DNA from: an uncultured Bacteroidia bacterium
GTDB taxonomy: Bacteria; Bacteroidota; Bacteroidia; Bacteroidales; F082
Length of the DNA: 64,000 nucleotides
Assembly: GCA_902774295.1 (NCBI GenBank)
Contig: CACYHP010000003.1
Coordinates: 1 to 64,000, forward strand
Reading direction: 5' to 3'
In this document: piece after piece, positions 36,440-44,127 of the stretch
Layout of the letters: every line of letters begins with the position of its first letter
How positions within the stretch are numbered: the stretch's first letter is position 1
Translations under genes and position numbers: made by a program
Notes under the pieces: model-generated
Seen by the model: only the letters and a program-made list of their open reading frames with translations
Told to the model about the DNA's origin: nothing
Databases searched by the model: none

Positions 36440-37405
36440 TTACAAAATCAATGTCCAATCTTCGGAAACCCTTGTCCCTCTTAGGAATTCCGCAATTGGC
36501 ATCGCTTTCTTCCCAGGTTGTTGAATTTCCAAAAATTTTATGCAAGAATCCTTTAAAACTACTTCTAAATATGATTTTCCGTCGGTTTTCAGACTGTTAA
36601 CCCTGTCATTTTCACATGATTTTGACGCCAAATCCACTTCATAGACCTTTAAATCTAAAATTTCGCCTTGTGGATTTCTTATTTTAGCGTGTGCTGCAGG
36701 ATATGGAGAAAGTCCCCTTACAAAGTTGTATATTTCCCTTCCCGATTTATTCCAGTCGATGTAACAGTCCTCCTTGAAGATTTTTGGGGCCGGCTTCAAT
36801 ACCATGTTCTCTTTTTCAATCACCGAGGACTGACTCTGAGCCTGCACCTTCCCTTCTTCAATCATTTTTATCGTTTTGACAATCACGTCGTTTCCGAGGT
36901 GCATCAACGCATCGTGAAGCTCGCCCGCGTTCATCTTATCACTGATAGCGATCTTTCCCTGCATTATCATCGCTCCGGTGTCGATTTCCTTGTCGAGAAT
37001 AAATGTCGTCAACCCGGTCTCTTTCTCACCATTAATAATTGCATGGTTGATAGGCGCAGCGCCTCTATACTGCGGCAGCAGCGACGCGTGCAGGTTGATA
37101 GTTCCTTTTGGAGGCATGCTCCAGATCACTTCAGGGAGCATCCTGAATGCGACAACGACAAACAAATCGGCATTGTACGAACGCAGCTGCTCCACAAAAG
37201 CCTCATCTTTAAGCTTCTCTGGCTGCAATACCGGCAATCCATGTTTCAAGGCACATTCCTTGACTTCTGAAGCATGCATCTGCTTGCCGCGTCCTGCCGG
37301 TCGGTCAGGAGTGGTAATAACAGTTGCGACATCATAACCTGCCGCCAATATAGCCTCAAGTTGTGATGCCGCAAATTCTGGTGTACCGAAATATACTATT
37401 CTCAT
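36440..37405 (-). CDS. fmt: Methionyl-tRNA formyltransferase
   Basis: Formylates initiator Met-tRNA using 10-formyl-THF. 321 residues. N-terminal formyltransferase domain: MRIVYFGTPEFAASQL, catalytic NLHASLLPQYRGAAPINHAI with the SLLP signature, and LDKEIDTGAMI. C-terminal tRNA-binding barrel has NFVRGLSPYPAA. Its ATG overlaps the stop of the upstream TPR gene by four bases, so it is the second gene of a two-gene operon. Confidence 0.95.
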   Translation of the reverse strand: MRIVYFGTPEFAASQLEAILAAGYDVATVITTPDRPAGRGKQMHASEVKECALKHGLPVLQPEKLKDEAFVEQLRSYNADLFVVVAFRMLPEVIWSMPPKGTINLHASLLPQYRGAAPINHAIINGEKETGLTTFILDKEIDTGAMIMQGKIAISDKMNAGELHDALMHLGNDVIVKTIKMIEEGKVQAQSQSSVIEKENMVLKPAPKIFKEDCYIDWNKSGREIYNFVRGLSPYPAAHAKIRNPQGEILDLKVYEVDLASKSCENDRVNSLKTDGKSYLEVVLKDSCIKFLEIQQPGKKAMPIAEFLRGTRVSEDWTLIL

Positions 37406-38094
37406 TCAGCCATCTTTGCTTCTACGTAAGCAATATTCTTCAATACATAGAATCCTTCTGTGCTGGTAGGATAATCGTTCTTGATGATATTGTAAACTTC
37501 CAAAGCTTTCTTATAGTTTTCGACCATCTCGTAAGCATAGCCGGCTTTCATAAGGAACATTGGGCTTGTGAGTACGTTATTGGTCTCTTTTCCTGCTTTC
37601 TCATAGCATTTTGCAGCCTCAGCTGGATTGTCAAGTTCCATATAAGCATCACCCATAGCACCCATTGCCAAAGGCTTTACGAACAAATCTTTACCTTTGT
37701 ATTCGCTGAGATACTTGATAGCGTTATTATAATCACCTAAGTTAAGATAGCAAACACCTGCATAATATCTTGCAAGATTTCCTGACTTTGTTCCACCATA
37801 TTCACTGATAACACCAAGGAAACCATCAATATTGCCATCACCGCTGAGTGCTGTTGCATAGTCATCTTTTTCGAAGAGCTGCTCTGCATGGAACATAGCA
37901 TTGGCTGCTGCTGTCTCACGAGGTTCCATGACAAACTTCTTCACACCAAAAATAGCCAAAATGGCCACGACGAGTATCGCCACAATAATCGTTATAGATT
38001 TGCGATGATTCTCAATAAACATTTCAGTTTTACCTAATGTAGTTTCAATCTGTTCAAGACGTTCTTCGTCTTTCTGTACGTTTTCTTTTGCCAT
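37402..38094 (-). CDS. Membrane-anchored TPR protein
   Basis: A 230-residue protein: a charged cytoplasmic N-terminus, one membrane helix at about 35-52 (ITIIVAILVVAILAIFGV), then TPR-like repeats (YYAGVCYLNLGDYNNAIKYL, AMGDAYMELDNPAEAAKCYE, YAYEMVENYKKALEVYNII). Topology resembles YfgM-type ancillary translocon proteins, but that is only similarity of layout. It overlaps fmt by four bases. A -7 box lies at 38117-38124. Confidence 0.8.
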   Translation of the reverse strand: MAKENVQKDEERLEQIETTLGKTEMFIENHRKSITIIVAILVVAILAIFGVKKFVMEPRETAAANAMFHAEQLFEKDDYATALSGDGNIDGFLGVISEYGGTKSGNLARYYAGVCYLNLGDYNNAIKYLSEYKGKDLFVKPLAMGAMGDAYMELDNPAEAAKCYEKAGKETNNVLTSPMFLMKAGYAYEMVENYKKALEVYNIIKNDYPTSTEGFYVLKNIAYVEAKMAE

Positions 38095-38116
38095 ATAAAT
38101 ACATTTTTTCGGACTG

Positions 38117-38124
38117 CAAATTTA
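38117..38124 (-). promoter_or_regulatory. -7 box of the TPR-fmt operon
   Basis: TAAATTTG on the leftward strand, 23 bases before the ATG at 38094. Confidence 0.5.
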
Positions 38125-38159
38125 CGGTTTTTTTATTTATGTTTGAACAAATTTTTTAA

Positions 38160-38167
38160 TATATTTG
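38160..38167 (+). promoter_or_regulatory. -7 box of the trmH-like gene
   Basis: TATATTTG. It lies downstream of the first in-frame TTG at 38143, which excludes that codon as the start and supports a start at 38212. Confidence 0.5.
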
Positions 38168-38211
38168 TAAAAATTTTAAAACACAGGTTTAACAATCGTA
38201 AATCATTCATT

Positions 38212-38898
38212 TTGAACGCAAAAGAAAAAAAATTATACGAATTTCTTTCGGAATATATCACCGATGAGAGAAAACAGCGATTCGAACAGGTGCTTAATTA
38301 TCGCACGCGCCACCTCACAATTGTGCTCGAAGACATTTATCAGTCGCATAATGCAAGCGCCGTACTACGAAGCTGCGACCTCACTGGCGTTCAGGATATC
38401 CACATCATCGAAAACAAATGGGTCTATGACATAAACCCTGATATTGTTGTGGGTTCCAGCAAATGGCTCAACCTCCATAAATACAATGTAAATGAGTTCA
38501 ACACCCCCGAGGCTTTCGACTATCTTCACAGCAAAGGATATAAGATAGTCGCCACATGTCCTCATCAAAACGATTACAGCCTTGACACCCTCCCACTCGA
38601 CCAGCCTATCGCTGTGGTCTTCGGCACAGAGAAAACAGGCCTCACCGACTATGCACTGGAACACGCCGATATGTATGTACAAATCCCTATGCACGGATTC
38701 ACCGAGAGTTTCAACATCAGTGTTTCCGCAGCATTGCTGATGTACACTCTCACTCAAAGGCTACATAAAAGCGACATCGACTGGCATCTCTCCGAAGAGG
38801 AAAAACAAGAGATACGCCTCGATTGGACACGCAAATCCATCAATCGCGTCCGCACTTTTGAAAACAAATTTTACGAATTATACCCGGAATTTAAGTAA
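38212..38898 (+). CDS. trmH: SPOUT-family tRNA 2'-O-methyltransferase, TrmH-like
   Basis: A 228-residue knotted methyltransferase. Motif 1 NASAVLRSCD, motif 2 VFGTEKTGLTD and motif 3 IPMHGFTESFNISVSAAL are all present, with the N-terminal context LTIVLEDIYQ that is typical of tRNA (Gm18) TrmH. There is no ATG between the promoter and the first conserved residues; a TTG at 38212 (reading MNAKEKKLYEF) is the likely start. Its end overlaps the convergent sigma-54 regulator gene by 8 bases. Confidence 0.85.
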   Translation: MNAKEKKLYEFLSEYITDERKQRFEQVLNYRTRHLTIVLEDIYQSHNASAVLRSCDLTGVQDIHIIENKWVYDINPDIVVGSSKWLNLHKYNVNEFNTPEAFDYLHSKGYKIVATCPHQNDYSLDTLPLDQPIAVVFGTEKTGLTDYALEHADMYVQIPMHGFTESFNISVSAALLMYTLTQRLHKSDIDWHLSEEEKQEIRLDWTRKSINRVRTFENKFYELYPEFK

Positions 38899-40228
38899 GG
38901 TCAATTCCGTACAGATGCATCTTGTTATACAGTGTCTTGCGGTCAATCTGCAATAACTTTGCGGCAACGGTCTTGTTTCCGCGAGCCTTTTTTAACGCTG
39001 CAAGAATCTGTTGTTTCTCGTCACCGGGCTGCAATGCCATGTCTTCCACCTCCGGTGCCTTTTGCGTTTTATTCTTCAAAACAGGCAGATTATCAGCGCT
39101 AATCTCATTGTTTTCAGCGAACAAGGTAGCTCTGCGGATCACATTTCTCAACTCACGAAGGTTGCCATCCCATTGATATTGTTTCATTATATCCAGTGCC
39201 TCATTGCTGATGCGCTTCACATCCTTGCCCAATTCTGCGTTTGCCTGCTTCAAAAAATGATAAGCAAACTCTTCGAGATCTTCGACTCTGTCACGCAGTG
39301 GCGGCACTTCTATCGAGAATTCATTTATTCTATGATATAAATCCTGACGGAAACGGCCCTCCTCAATGGCTTTTTCCAAATCTTCGTTAGTGGCAGCGAC
39401 AATTCTTACATCCACGTCAATGTCCTGCGCCGAGCCCACAGGTCTCACCTTCTGTTCTTGTAAGGCTCTTAAAAGCTGTTTCTGCACCTCATACGGCAGG
39501 TTACCGACCTCGTCGAGAAACACTGTTCCGCCCTTTGCCTCTTCAAAAACACCGCGTTTGTCAGCGATTGCTGAGGTAAAAGAGCCTTTTTTATGTCCAA
39601 AGAGTTCTGAAGGAGCCAGCTCCATCGAGAGACTGCCGCAGTCAACGGCGATAAACGGCTTATCCTTGCGTCCACTCTGATCATGGATCATTCGGGCGAT
39701 ATATTCCTTTCCGGTGCCGCTCTCTCCAAGCACCAGCACCGACATCTTGGTAGGCGCCACAAGCGAGACATGGGTGTAAACCCTTTGTATCACCGGACTA
39801 TTACCCTTCACCATCGTCGCCACTCCCTTATCCTTCTTATCCTCCTTATCCTTCTTATCTGCTTTGTCCTGAGTTAAAGCTAATTCTATCTTCTGTTGCA
39901 GAACCTCAGGAATGATAGGTTTCTTAAGGTAGTCGAAAGCTCCAAGTTTTATGGCGTTCACAGCTGTCTGGACATCAGCATATCCAGTCATAATAATAAA
40001 AGGTGTCATGATCTTCTTTTCACGCAAATACGTGAGGAACATGATACCGTCGCCATCTGGGAGACGCAAGTCACTCAATATCAAATCGAATTGCGACGAT
40101 GCCGAGACCTGAAGTGCCTGCTCCAAACTCGAAATCAGCACCGTTTCCCAACTATTCTTCTGGAACCATGTCTTCAGCATGACTCCAAATGCCACATCAT
40201 CATCTACTATAAGAATCCTTCTTGACAT
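38891..40228 (-). CDS. Sigma-54-dependent response regulator (NtrC/ZraR type)
   Basis: A 445-residue two-component activator. The receiver has the acidic pair VDDD, phospho-acceptor Asp53 in SDLRLPDGDG and Lys in LKKP. The AAA+ domain has Walker A GESGTGKE (168-175), Walker B TVFLDE (235-240), and a sigma-54-contacting loop reading GSFTSA (215-220), a variant of GAFTGA that keeps the Phe and Thr. The C-terminal Fis-type HTH is GNKTVAAKLLQIDRKTLYNK. The linker after the receiver contains KKDKEDKKDK from a 30-base repeat. The start at 40228 (MSRRILIVDDD) follows a -7 box at 40250-40257; an upstream ATG precedes that promoter. No kinase is adjacent; the nearest is at 29.7-32.2 kb. Confidence 0.93.
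   Translation of the reverse strand: MSRRILIVDDDVAFGVMLKTWFQKNSWETVLISSLEQALQVSASSQFDLILSDLRLPDGDGIMFLTYLREKKIMTPFIIMTGYADVQTAVNAIKLGAFDYLKKPIIPEVLQQKIELALTQDKADKKDKEDKKDKGVATMVKGNSPVIQRVYTHVSLVAPTKMSVLVLGESGTGKEYIARMIHDQSGRKDKPFIAVDCGSLSMELAPSELFGHKKGSFTSAIADKRGVFEEAKGGTVFLDEVGNLPYEVQKQLLRALQEQKVRPVGSAQDIDVDVRIVAATNEDLEKAIEEGRFRQDLYHRINEFSIEVPPLRDRVEDLEEFAYHFLKQANAELGKDVKRISNEALDIMKQYQWDGNLRELRNVIRRATLFAENNEISADNLPVLKNKTQKAPEVEDMALQPGDEKQQILAALKKARGNKTVAAKLLQIDRKTLYNKMHLYGIDLT
39827..39856 (-). repeat. 30-base purine-rich repeat, copy 2
   Basis: Exact reverse complement of 11269-11298, inside the linker of the sigma-54 regulator, read in the same frame (KKDKEDKKDK). Confidence 0.85.
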
Positions 40229-40249
40229 ATTAATTTTTTCTGCTCGTTG

Positions 40250-40257
40250 CAAAAATA
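40250..40257 (-). promoter_or_regulatory. -7 box of the sigma-54 regulator gene
   Basis: TATTTTTG on the leftward strand, 21 bases before the ATG at 40228. Confidence 0.5.
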
Positions 40258-40289
40258 AATATTTTATTCTTACTGGCGACAAAAAACAG

Positions 40290-40330
40290 ATAAAAAAATA
40301 GAAATCCGACACCAGGCGGCATCGGATTTC
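40290..40330 (-). terminator. Terminator of the coiled-coil lipoprotein gene
   Basis: On the leftward strand a 9-bp stem GAAATCCGA/TCGGATTTC (40301-40330, 12-base loop) is followed by TATTTTTTTAT. Confidence 0.75.
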
Positions 40331-40357
40331 CGTAAATATTGAAAACGAGCAGAAAAA

Positions 40358-41218
40358 TTACTTGGTTAGAACAACCAAATATCTTGTTACTTTCCAGAAC
40401 ATCTCTGGATTTGTAATTTCAAGTGTCATGATCTTCTTACCGTCAGCGTCAGTACCTTTGACGAGTGTGTAAGAATCAACTGGGTGTGTTGAAAGAACGA
40501 CAGCCTTCTTTGAGTTGAATGTGATTGTGGTGAGGTTGCGCATGTCAGCCTTTGTGAATTCCTGTGTAGGAACGTCACTCTTCAAAACTTTCTTTGTGCT
40601 GAGGATGACACCCTTCTCTTTCAATTCTTTCACTGTACCGTTGATGTAATAAACAGCGTTCAACTCATTTGTCTGATTTTCAATGTTCTCATTCAGATTA
40701 GCAATCTGGTTGTTTGCATTGTTCAGGTTTGTGTTGAGGTTCTCAACCTGAGTGTTCAAGTTAGCAATCTGACCATCTTTCTCTGCAATCTGTGCCTGGA
40801 GATTTGAAATCATAGCTTCTTTCTCTTCGAGCTGAGCCTGTAATTTCTTAATCTGAGCGCGCAGGTTACCATTGTTTCTGTTTGATTTAGCAAGAGCATC
40901 ATTCAATGAATCCAAACGAGCGTGGTTGGCTGCCATAACTTCTTTGATTTGGAGGAGTTCAGCAACGACTTGATCTCTCTCGCTACCCTCTTGTTTAACT
41001 AAAAGGATACCTTCTGCATCACGAATTGCCTGGAGGTTGTTCTCAACTTCGTTGAGGATACCCATTGTGGCATTGAATTCGTTTTCCATTTTCTGATTTT
41101 CAATAACAAGAGATTCTTTTTCAGCAACTAATGCTTTGTACTTCTTTGAACTCTCAACGCATGAGCTTAATAAAAGAGCTACTAATGCGACAGATAAAAT
41201 TGTTAATGTCTTTTTCAT
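40358..41218 (-). CDS. Coiled-coil lipoprotein of unknown function
   Basis: A 286-residue envelope lipoprotein: signal with lipobox LLLSSC (Cys20), then a coiled coil from about 25 to 195 with heptads rich in Gln, Asn and Leu (NLNTQVENLNTNLNNANNQI), then a globular C-terminal domain of about 90 residues (GVILSTKKVLKSDVPTQEF to LVVLTK). The function is unknown; length and layout suggest a periplasm-spanning spacer. No -7 box is visible upstream. Instead a sigma-54-type promoter (41263-41278) and a cluster of TTCCACA motifs (41349-41402) precede it, so it may be a target of the regulator encoded next door. Confidence 0.8.
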   Translation of the reverse strand: MKKTLTILSVALVALLLSSCVESSKKYKALVAEKESLVIENQKMENEFNATMGILNEVENNLQAIRDAEGILLVKQEGSERDQVVAELLQIKEVMAANHARLDSLNDALAKSNRNNGNLRAQIKKLQAQLEEKEAMISNLQAQIAEKDGQIANLNTQVENLNTNLNNANNQIANLNENIENQTNELNAVYYINGTVKELKEKGVILSTKKVLKSDVPTQEFTKADMRNLTTITFNSKKAVVLSTHPVDSYTLVKGTDADGKKIMTLEITNPEMFWKVTRYLVVLTK

Positions 41219-41262
41219 TGTGTTATAATTTTAGATTAGTCTTTGCTAACGTTATTAGTTTG

Positions 41263-41278
41263 TGCCAAAATCGTGCCA
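41263..41278 (-). promoter_or_regulatory. Candidate sigma-54 promoter of the lipoprotein gene
   Basis: The leftward strand reads TGGCACGATTTTGGCA. Against the consensus TGGCACRNNNNTTGCW only one position differs (G for T), and the GG/GC doublets have the exact 10-base spacing. The start codon at 41218 lies about 33 bases past the predicted transcript start. Confidence 0.55.
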
Positions 41279-41348
41279 AACTGTTAATTTTTTAAAAATT
41301 TTTACTTTATTATTGATTTTCAATGATTTACAAATTTCTCCACTCTCA

Positions 41349-41402
41349 TATTCCACAGCCCTTATTGTGGAAAACTGTGGAATTGCTTCACACTTTTCCA
41401 CA
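41349..41402. promoter_or_regulatory. Cluster of four TTCCACA motifs
   Basis: TTCCACA or its complement at 41351-41357, 41366-41372, 41376-41382 and 41396-41402, spaced 15, 10 and 20 bases. They lie about 75-125 bases upstream of the sigma-54-like promoter, an enhancer-like position. Two extend to TTTTCCACA, which also fits a relaxed DnaA box. Confidence 0.45.
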
Positions 41403-41461
41403 CTATCTCGTTTCAACACTGCAAATATACGAAATTATTTGATACATAATGCATTATTTTT

Positions 41462-41469
41462 TATTTTTG
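41462..41469 (+). promoter_or_regulatory. -7 box of the MATE gene
   Basis: TATTTTTG. It lies after an in-frame ATG at 41449 and before the GTG at 41485, so the GTG is the likely start. Confidence 0.5.
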
Positions 41470-41484
41470 CATAAATTTTTTTTC

Positions 41485-42792
41485 GTGAATCGTTCAATTT
41501 TAAAATTAGCCATACCAAACATTATCAGCAACATAACTATTCCGTTGCTCGGTTTGGTGGATATGATTCTGATGGGACATCTCAGTTCACCTATTTATAT
41601 AGGTGCAATAGCCCTCGGAGGAACCATATTCAGCGTGCTATACTCTTTTTTCAGCTTCCTGCGTGCCGGAACCACAGGTTTTACTGCACAATCATACGGC
41701 GCTAAAGACTATTCTGAAATAAGCTACTCGCTTTACAGATCGATAACTATTGCGATTTTCGCATTCCTATTAATATTATGTATACAGAAACCTATCGCCA
41801 GACTCAGTCTGGCTCTACTGGAAGGCAGCGACGACGTTAAAAATCTGGCGATAACATATTTCTTTGTAAGAATCTGGGCTGCACCTGCCAATATGCTGCT
41901 TTATTGCCTCAACGGCTGGTTCATCGGAATGCAGAATACAAAGATTCCGATGGCTATAGCCATAATAATCAATGTGTTAAACATTGCCTTCAGCATTCTT
42001 TTTGTCGTGGTGATGAAACAAGATGTGGTCGGCGTGGCATTAGGAACCGTCATTGCTCAATATTGCGGACTCGCAACAGCACTAATTTTCATTTTGATAA
42101 AATACAACAAATATCTTATCAAGATTGACATTCATAAGTTATTGGATATTAACAAGTTAAAGAGATTTTTCAAGGTCAACACCGACCTGATGATCAGAAG
42201 CATACTCTTGGTTTTCACTATAGCGTTTTTCACCAACCAATCGGCGAAACTCGGAGATAATATATTGAGTATCAATATGATACTTCTACAATTTTTCTAT
42301 ATTTTCTCATATTTCACCGATGGCTTTGCATACGCCGGCGAGGCTTTGGTCGGGAAATTCATTGGTGCCCGCGACGAATCCAGCCTACGGAGCGTAGTAA
42401 TGCACCTTTTCAAATGGGGCGGCTTAATAAGCGTACCGTTTGCCATTCTTTATGCGCTCTTTCCTACCCCATTCGTGAAAATGATTTCCGACAGCCCTCT
42501 GATTCTCGAACAGATTCCACCTTATTACATATATATGGTGCTCATCCCGGTAATAACGTTCGCAGCTTTCCTGTGGGACGGCATTTATATCGGCGCGACA
42601 GCCTCAAAAGCCATCCGCAACACCATGATTATCTCGTCTATCCTGATTTTCCTGCCACTTTGGTATATCTTAGTCCCGATTTACGGCAACCACGGACTTT
42701 GGATAGCTTTCCTCGGCTTCATGCTCGCACGAGGCATCTCTATGACCTTCTTTGCGAAGAAAAACATATTACAACTTCCTAATAATCAATAA
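41485..42792 (+). CDS. MATE-family efflux transporter
   Basis: A cation/drug antiporter of about 435 residues with 12 predicted membrane helices. It starts at a GTG (MNRSILKLAIPNIISNIT), fixed by the -7 box at 41462-41469. Family features are LVDMILMGHLSSPIYIGAIAL, AGTTGFTAQSYGAKD in the first bundle and the equivalent GFAYAGEALVGKFIGARD in the second. It resembles DinF-type MATE proteins. The nuclease gene begins one base after its stop. Confidence 0.9.
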   Translation: MNRSILKLAIPNIISNITIPLLGLVDMILMGHLSSPIYIGAIALGGTIFSVLYSFFSFLRAGTTGFTAQSYGAKDYSEISYSLYRSITIAIFAFLLILCIQKPIARLSLALLEGSDDVKNLAITYFFVRIWAAPANMLLYCLNGWFIGMQNTKIPMAIAIIINVLNIAFSILFVVVMKQDVVGVALGTVIAQYCGLATALIFILIKYNKYLIKIDIHKLLDINKLKRFFKVNTDLMIRSILLVFTIAFFTNQSAKLGDNILSINMILLQFFYIFSYFTDGFAYAGEALVGKFIGARDESSLRSVVMHLFKWGGLISVPFAILYALFPTPFVKMISDSPLILEQIPPYYIYMVLIPVITFAAFLWDGIYIGATASKAIRNTMIISSILIFLPLWYILVPIYGNHGLWIAFLGFMLARGISMTFFAKKNILQLPNNQ

Positions 42793-42793
42793 G

Positions 42794-44068
42794 ATGCATA
42801 TACTATCAAAATCGACATATATCAAAGGCGAGCAATGCGAAAAAGCACTGTTTCTCTTTAAAAACAGACCGTTTTTGCGAGATAAACTAAGCATGGAACA
42901 ACGTGCTAAATTCAAACGTGGCACCGACGTCGGAATCCTTGCACAACAGCTTTTTCCCGGTGGCATCAACATGACTCCAGGCTCACCCACGCAGTTCAGC
43001 AAAAAAGCCGCAGAGACACTGAAAAACCTTACAAATCCTGCTATCAACGTGATGTACGAAGCGGTTTTTCAGTACGACGATACTCTGATCATGCTCGATA
43101 TTATTGTCCGCGACGGCGACAAATGGCGCGCAATCGAGGTGAAAAGCTCACTCAGCATTAGCCAAACATATATGAAAGACGCGGCTTTGCAATATTATGT
43201 CCTAAAAGGATGCGAAGTGCCTCTCTCCGATATCCAGCTGATGTATATCAATGCCGATTATGTCAAAAATGGCGACTTGGATTTATCACAACTATTTGTG
43301 TTTCAATCCGTTAAAGACTATGCCGAGCAATATCAGGAGGTGATTGCAAAGAATATCGCTCATTTCAAAGACATTATCAAACAGCCTCATTCGCCGAAGA
43401 TTCCTATTGGCGATCAATGCGATACACCATATCGTTGCGAGTTCCATGGCCATTGCTGGAAAGATGTCCCGAATGAAGCTAACAAACCGTATACCATTGA
43501 TTATAAGCCACTTTATGAATTATTAGGCGACAGAAACCAATCAACGGCTTATCTAAATCTGCTGTTTTATCGTCCAGCTGTGCCCCTTTTCGATGGCGAC
43601 AAGCCTTACACAGAGTTCATCATCGGATTTTCCATACTTTCAAACAATGGTAACTTCGATAAAATCTACAACTGGGACTGTCTCGAAGACCTTTCAAAAT
43701 GGCAAGAATGTCTCCCGATTTTATCTGAACAACTATCCGGTTTCGAACGCGTGGTATGCTTTGCCCCGCAAAACATCACTGCATCATTGCAAAAATATAA
43801 CTTATTGGAATCCAAAGATTTAAATTATAAAATATTTAATTTACGTGAAGTTTTGCAACAATCAGATTTTCATCACGAAAAGGTAAAAACCGACTTTTCT
43901 TTGAAAAATGTCTACGAGAGCATCTTCCCCAACAAGAATTTGTTCGAGCACAGTCGCATCATTTTAAACGCTCTCAGCGACAACATTATGGAAAGAAGTA
44001 TGATTACCAGTGACTTGGAATTGGAGAACAAAGCACTGCGCGAGATATACCTTCATTTCGCGCACTAA
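42794..44068 (+). CDS. RecB-like PD-(D/E)XK nuclease family protein (DUF2779-like)
   Basis: A 424-residue protein with a Cas4/RecB-type core: MHILSKSTYIKGEQCEKAL at the N-terminus, catalytic MLDIIVRDGDKWRAIEVKSS at about 110-130, and a Cys cluster CDTPYRCEFHGHC at about 215-227 that with the N-terminal Cys could hold an iron-sulfur cluster. The C-terminal 180 residues look like a predicted RNase H-like DUF2779 region. The cellular role is unknown. The start at 42794 is chosen because an upstream ATG lies inside the MATE gene. No CRISPR or cas genes are nearby, so a Cas4 role is not supported. Confidence 0.75.
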   Translation: MHILSKSTYIKGEQCEKALFLFKNRPFLRDKLSMEQRAKFKRGTDVGILAQQLFPGGINMTPGSPTQFSKKAAETLKNLTNPAINVMYEAVFQYDDTLIMLDIIVRDGDKWRAIEVKSSLSISQTYMKDAALQYYVLKGCEVPLSDIQLMYINADYVKNGDLDLSQLFVFQSVKDYAEQYQEVIAKNIAHFKDIIKQPHSPKIPIGDQCDTPYRCEFHGHCWKDVPNEANKPYTIDYKPLYELLGDRNQSTAYLNLLFYRPAVPLFDGDKPYTEFIIGFSILSNNGNFDKIYNWDCLEDLSKWQECLPILSEQLSGFERVVCFAPQNITASLQKYNLLESKDLNYKIFNLREVLQQSDFHHEKVKTDFSLKNVYESIFPNKNLFEHSRIILNALSDNIMERSMITSDLELENKALREIYLHFAH

Positions 44069-44115
44069 ATCTCAAAAAAGTTATCAACATCTTATAAACA
44101 AATAATCATTATTCA

Positions 44116-44123
44116 TAATTTTG
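44116..44123 (+). promoter_or_regulatory. -7 box of dnaB, leaderless arrangement
   Basis: TAATTTTG ends four bases before the ATG at 44128. Confidence 0.5.
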
Positions 44124-44127
44124 TGGT

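Noticed and set aside
38143-38211. Upstream TTG start for the trmH-like gene
   Set aside because: It lies before the -7 box at 38160-38167 and encodes no conserved residues.
41219-41484. Possible chromosome origin: AT-rich gap with DnaA-box-like TTTTCCACA motifs, 2.6 kb from dnaB
   Set aside because: Only two motifs fit the relaxed DnaA box, there is no dnaA gene nearby, and a better reading is activator sites for the sigma-54-like promoter. GC skew of the whole chromosome would decide.
44081-44089. TTATCAACA upstream of dnaB as a DnaA box
   Set aside because: A single site with a mismatch in the critical CACA part; not enough to support DnaA control.
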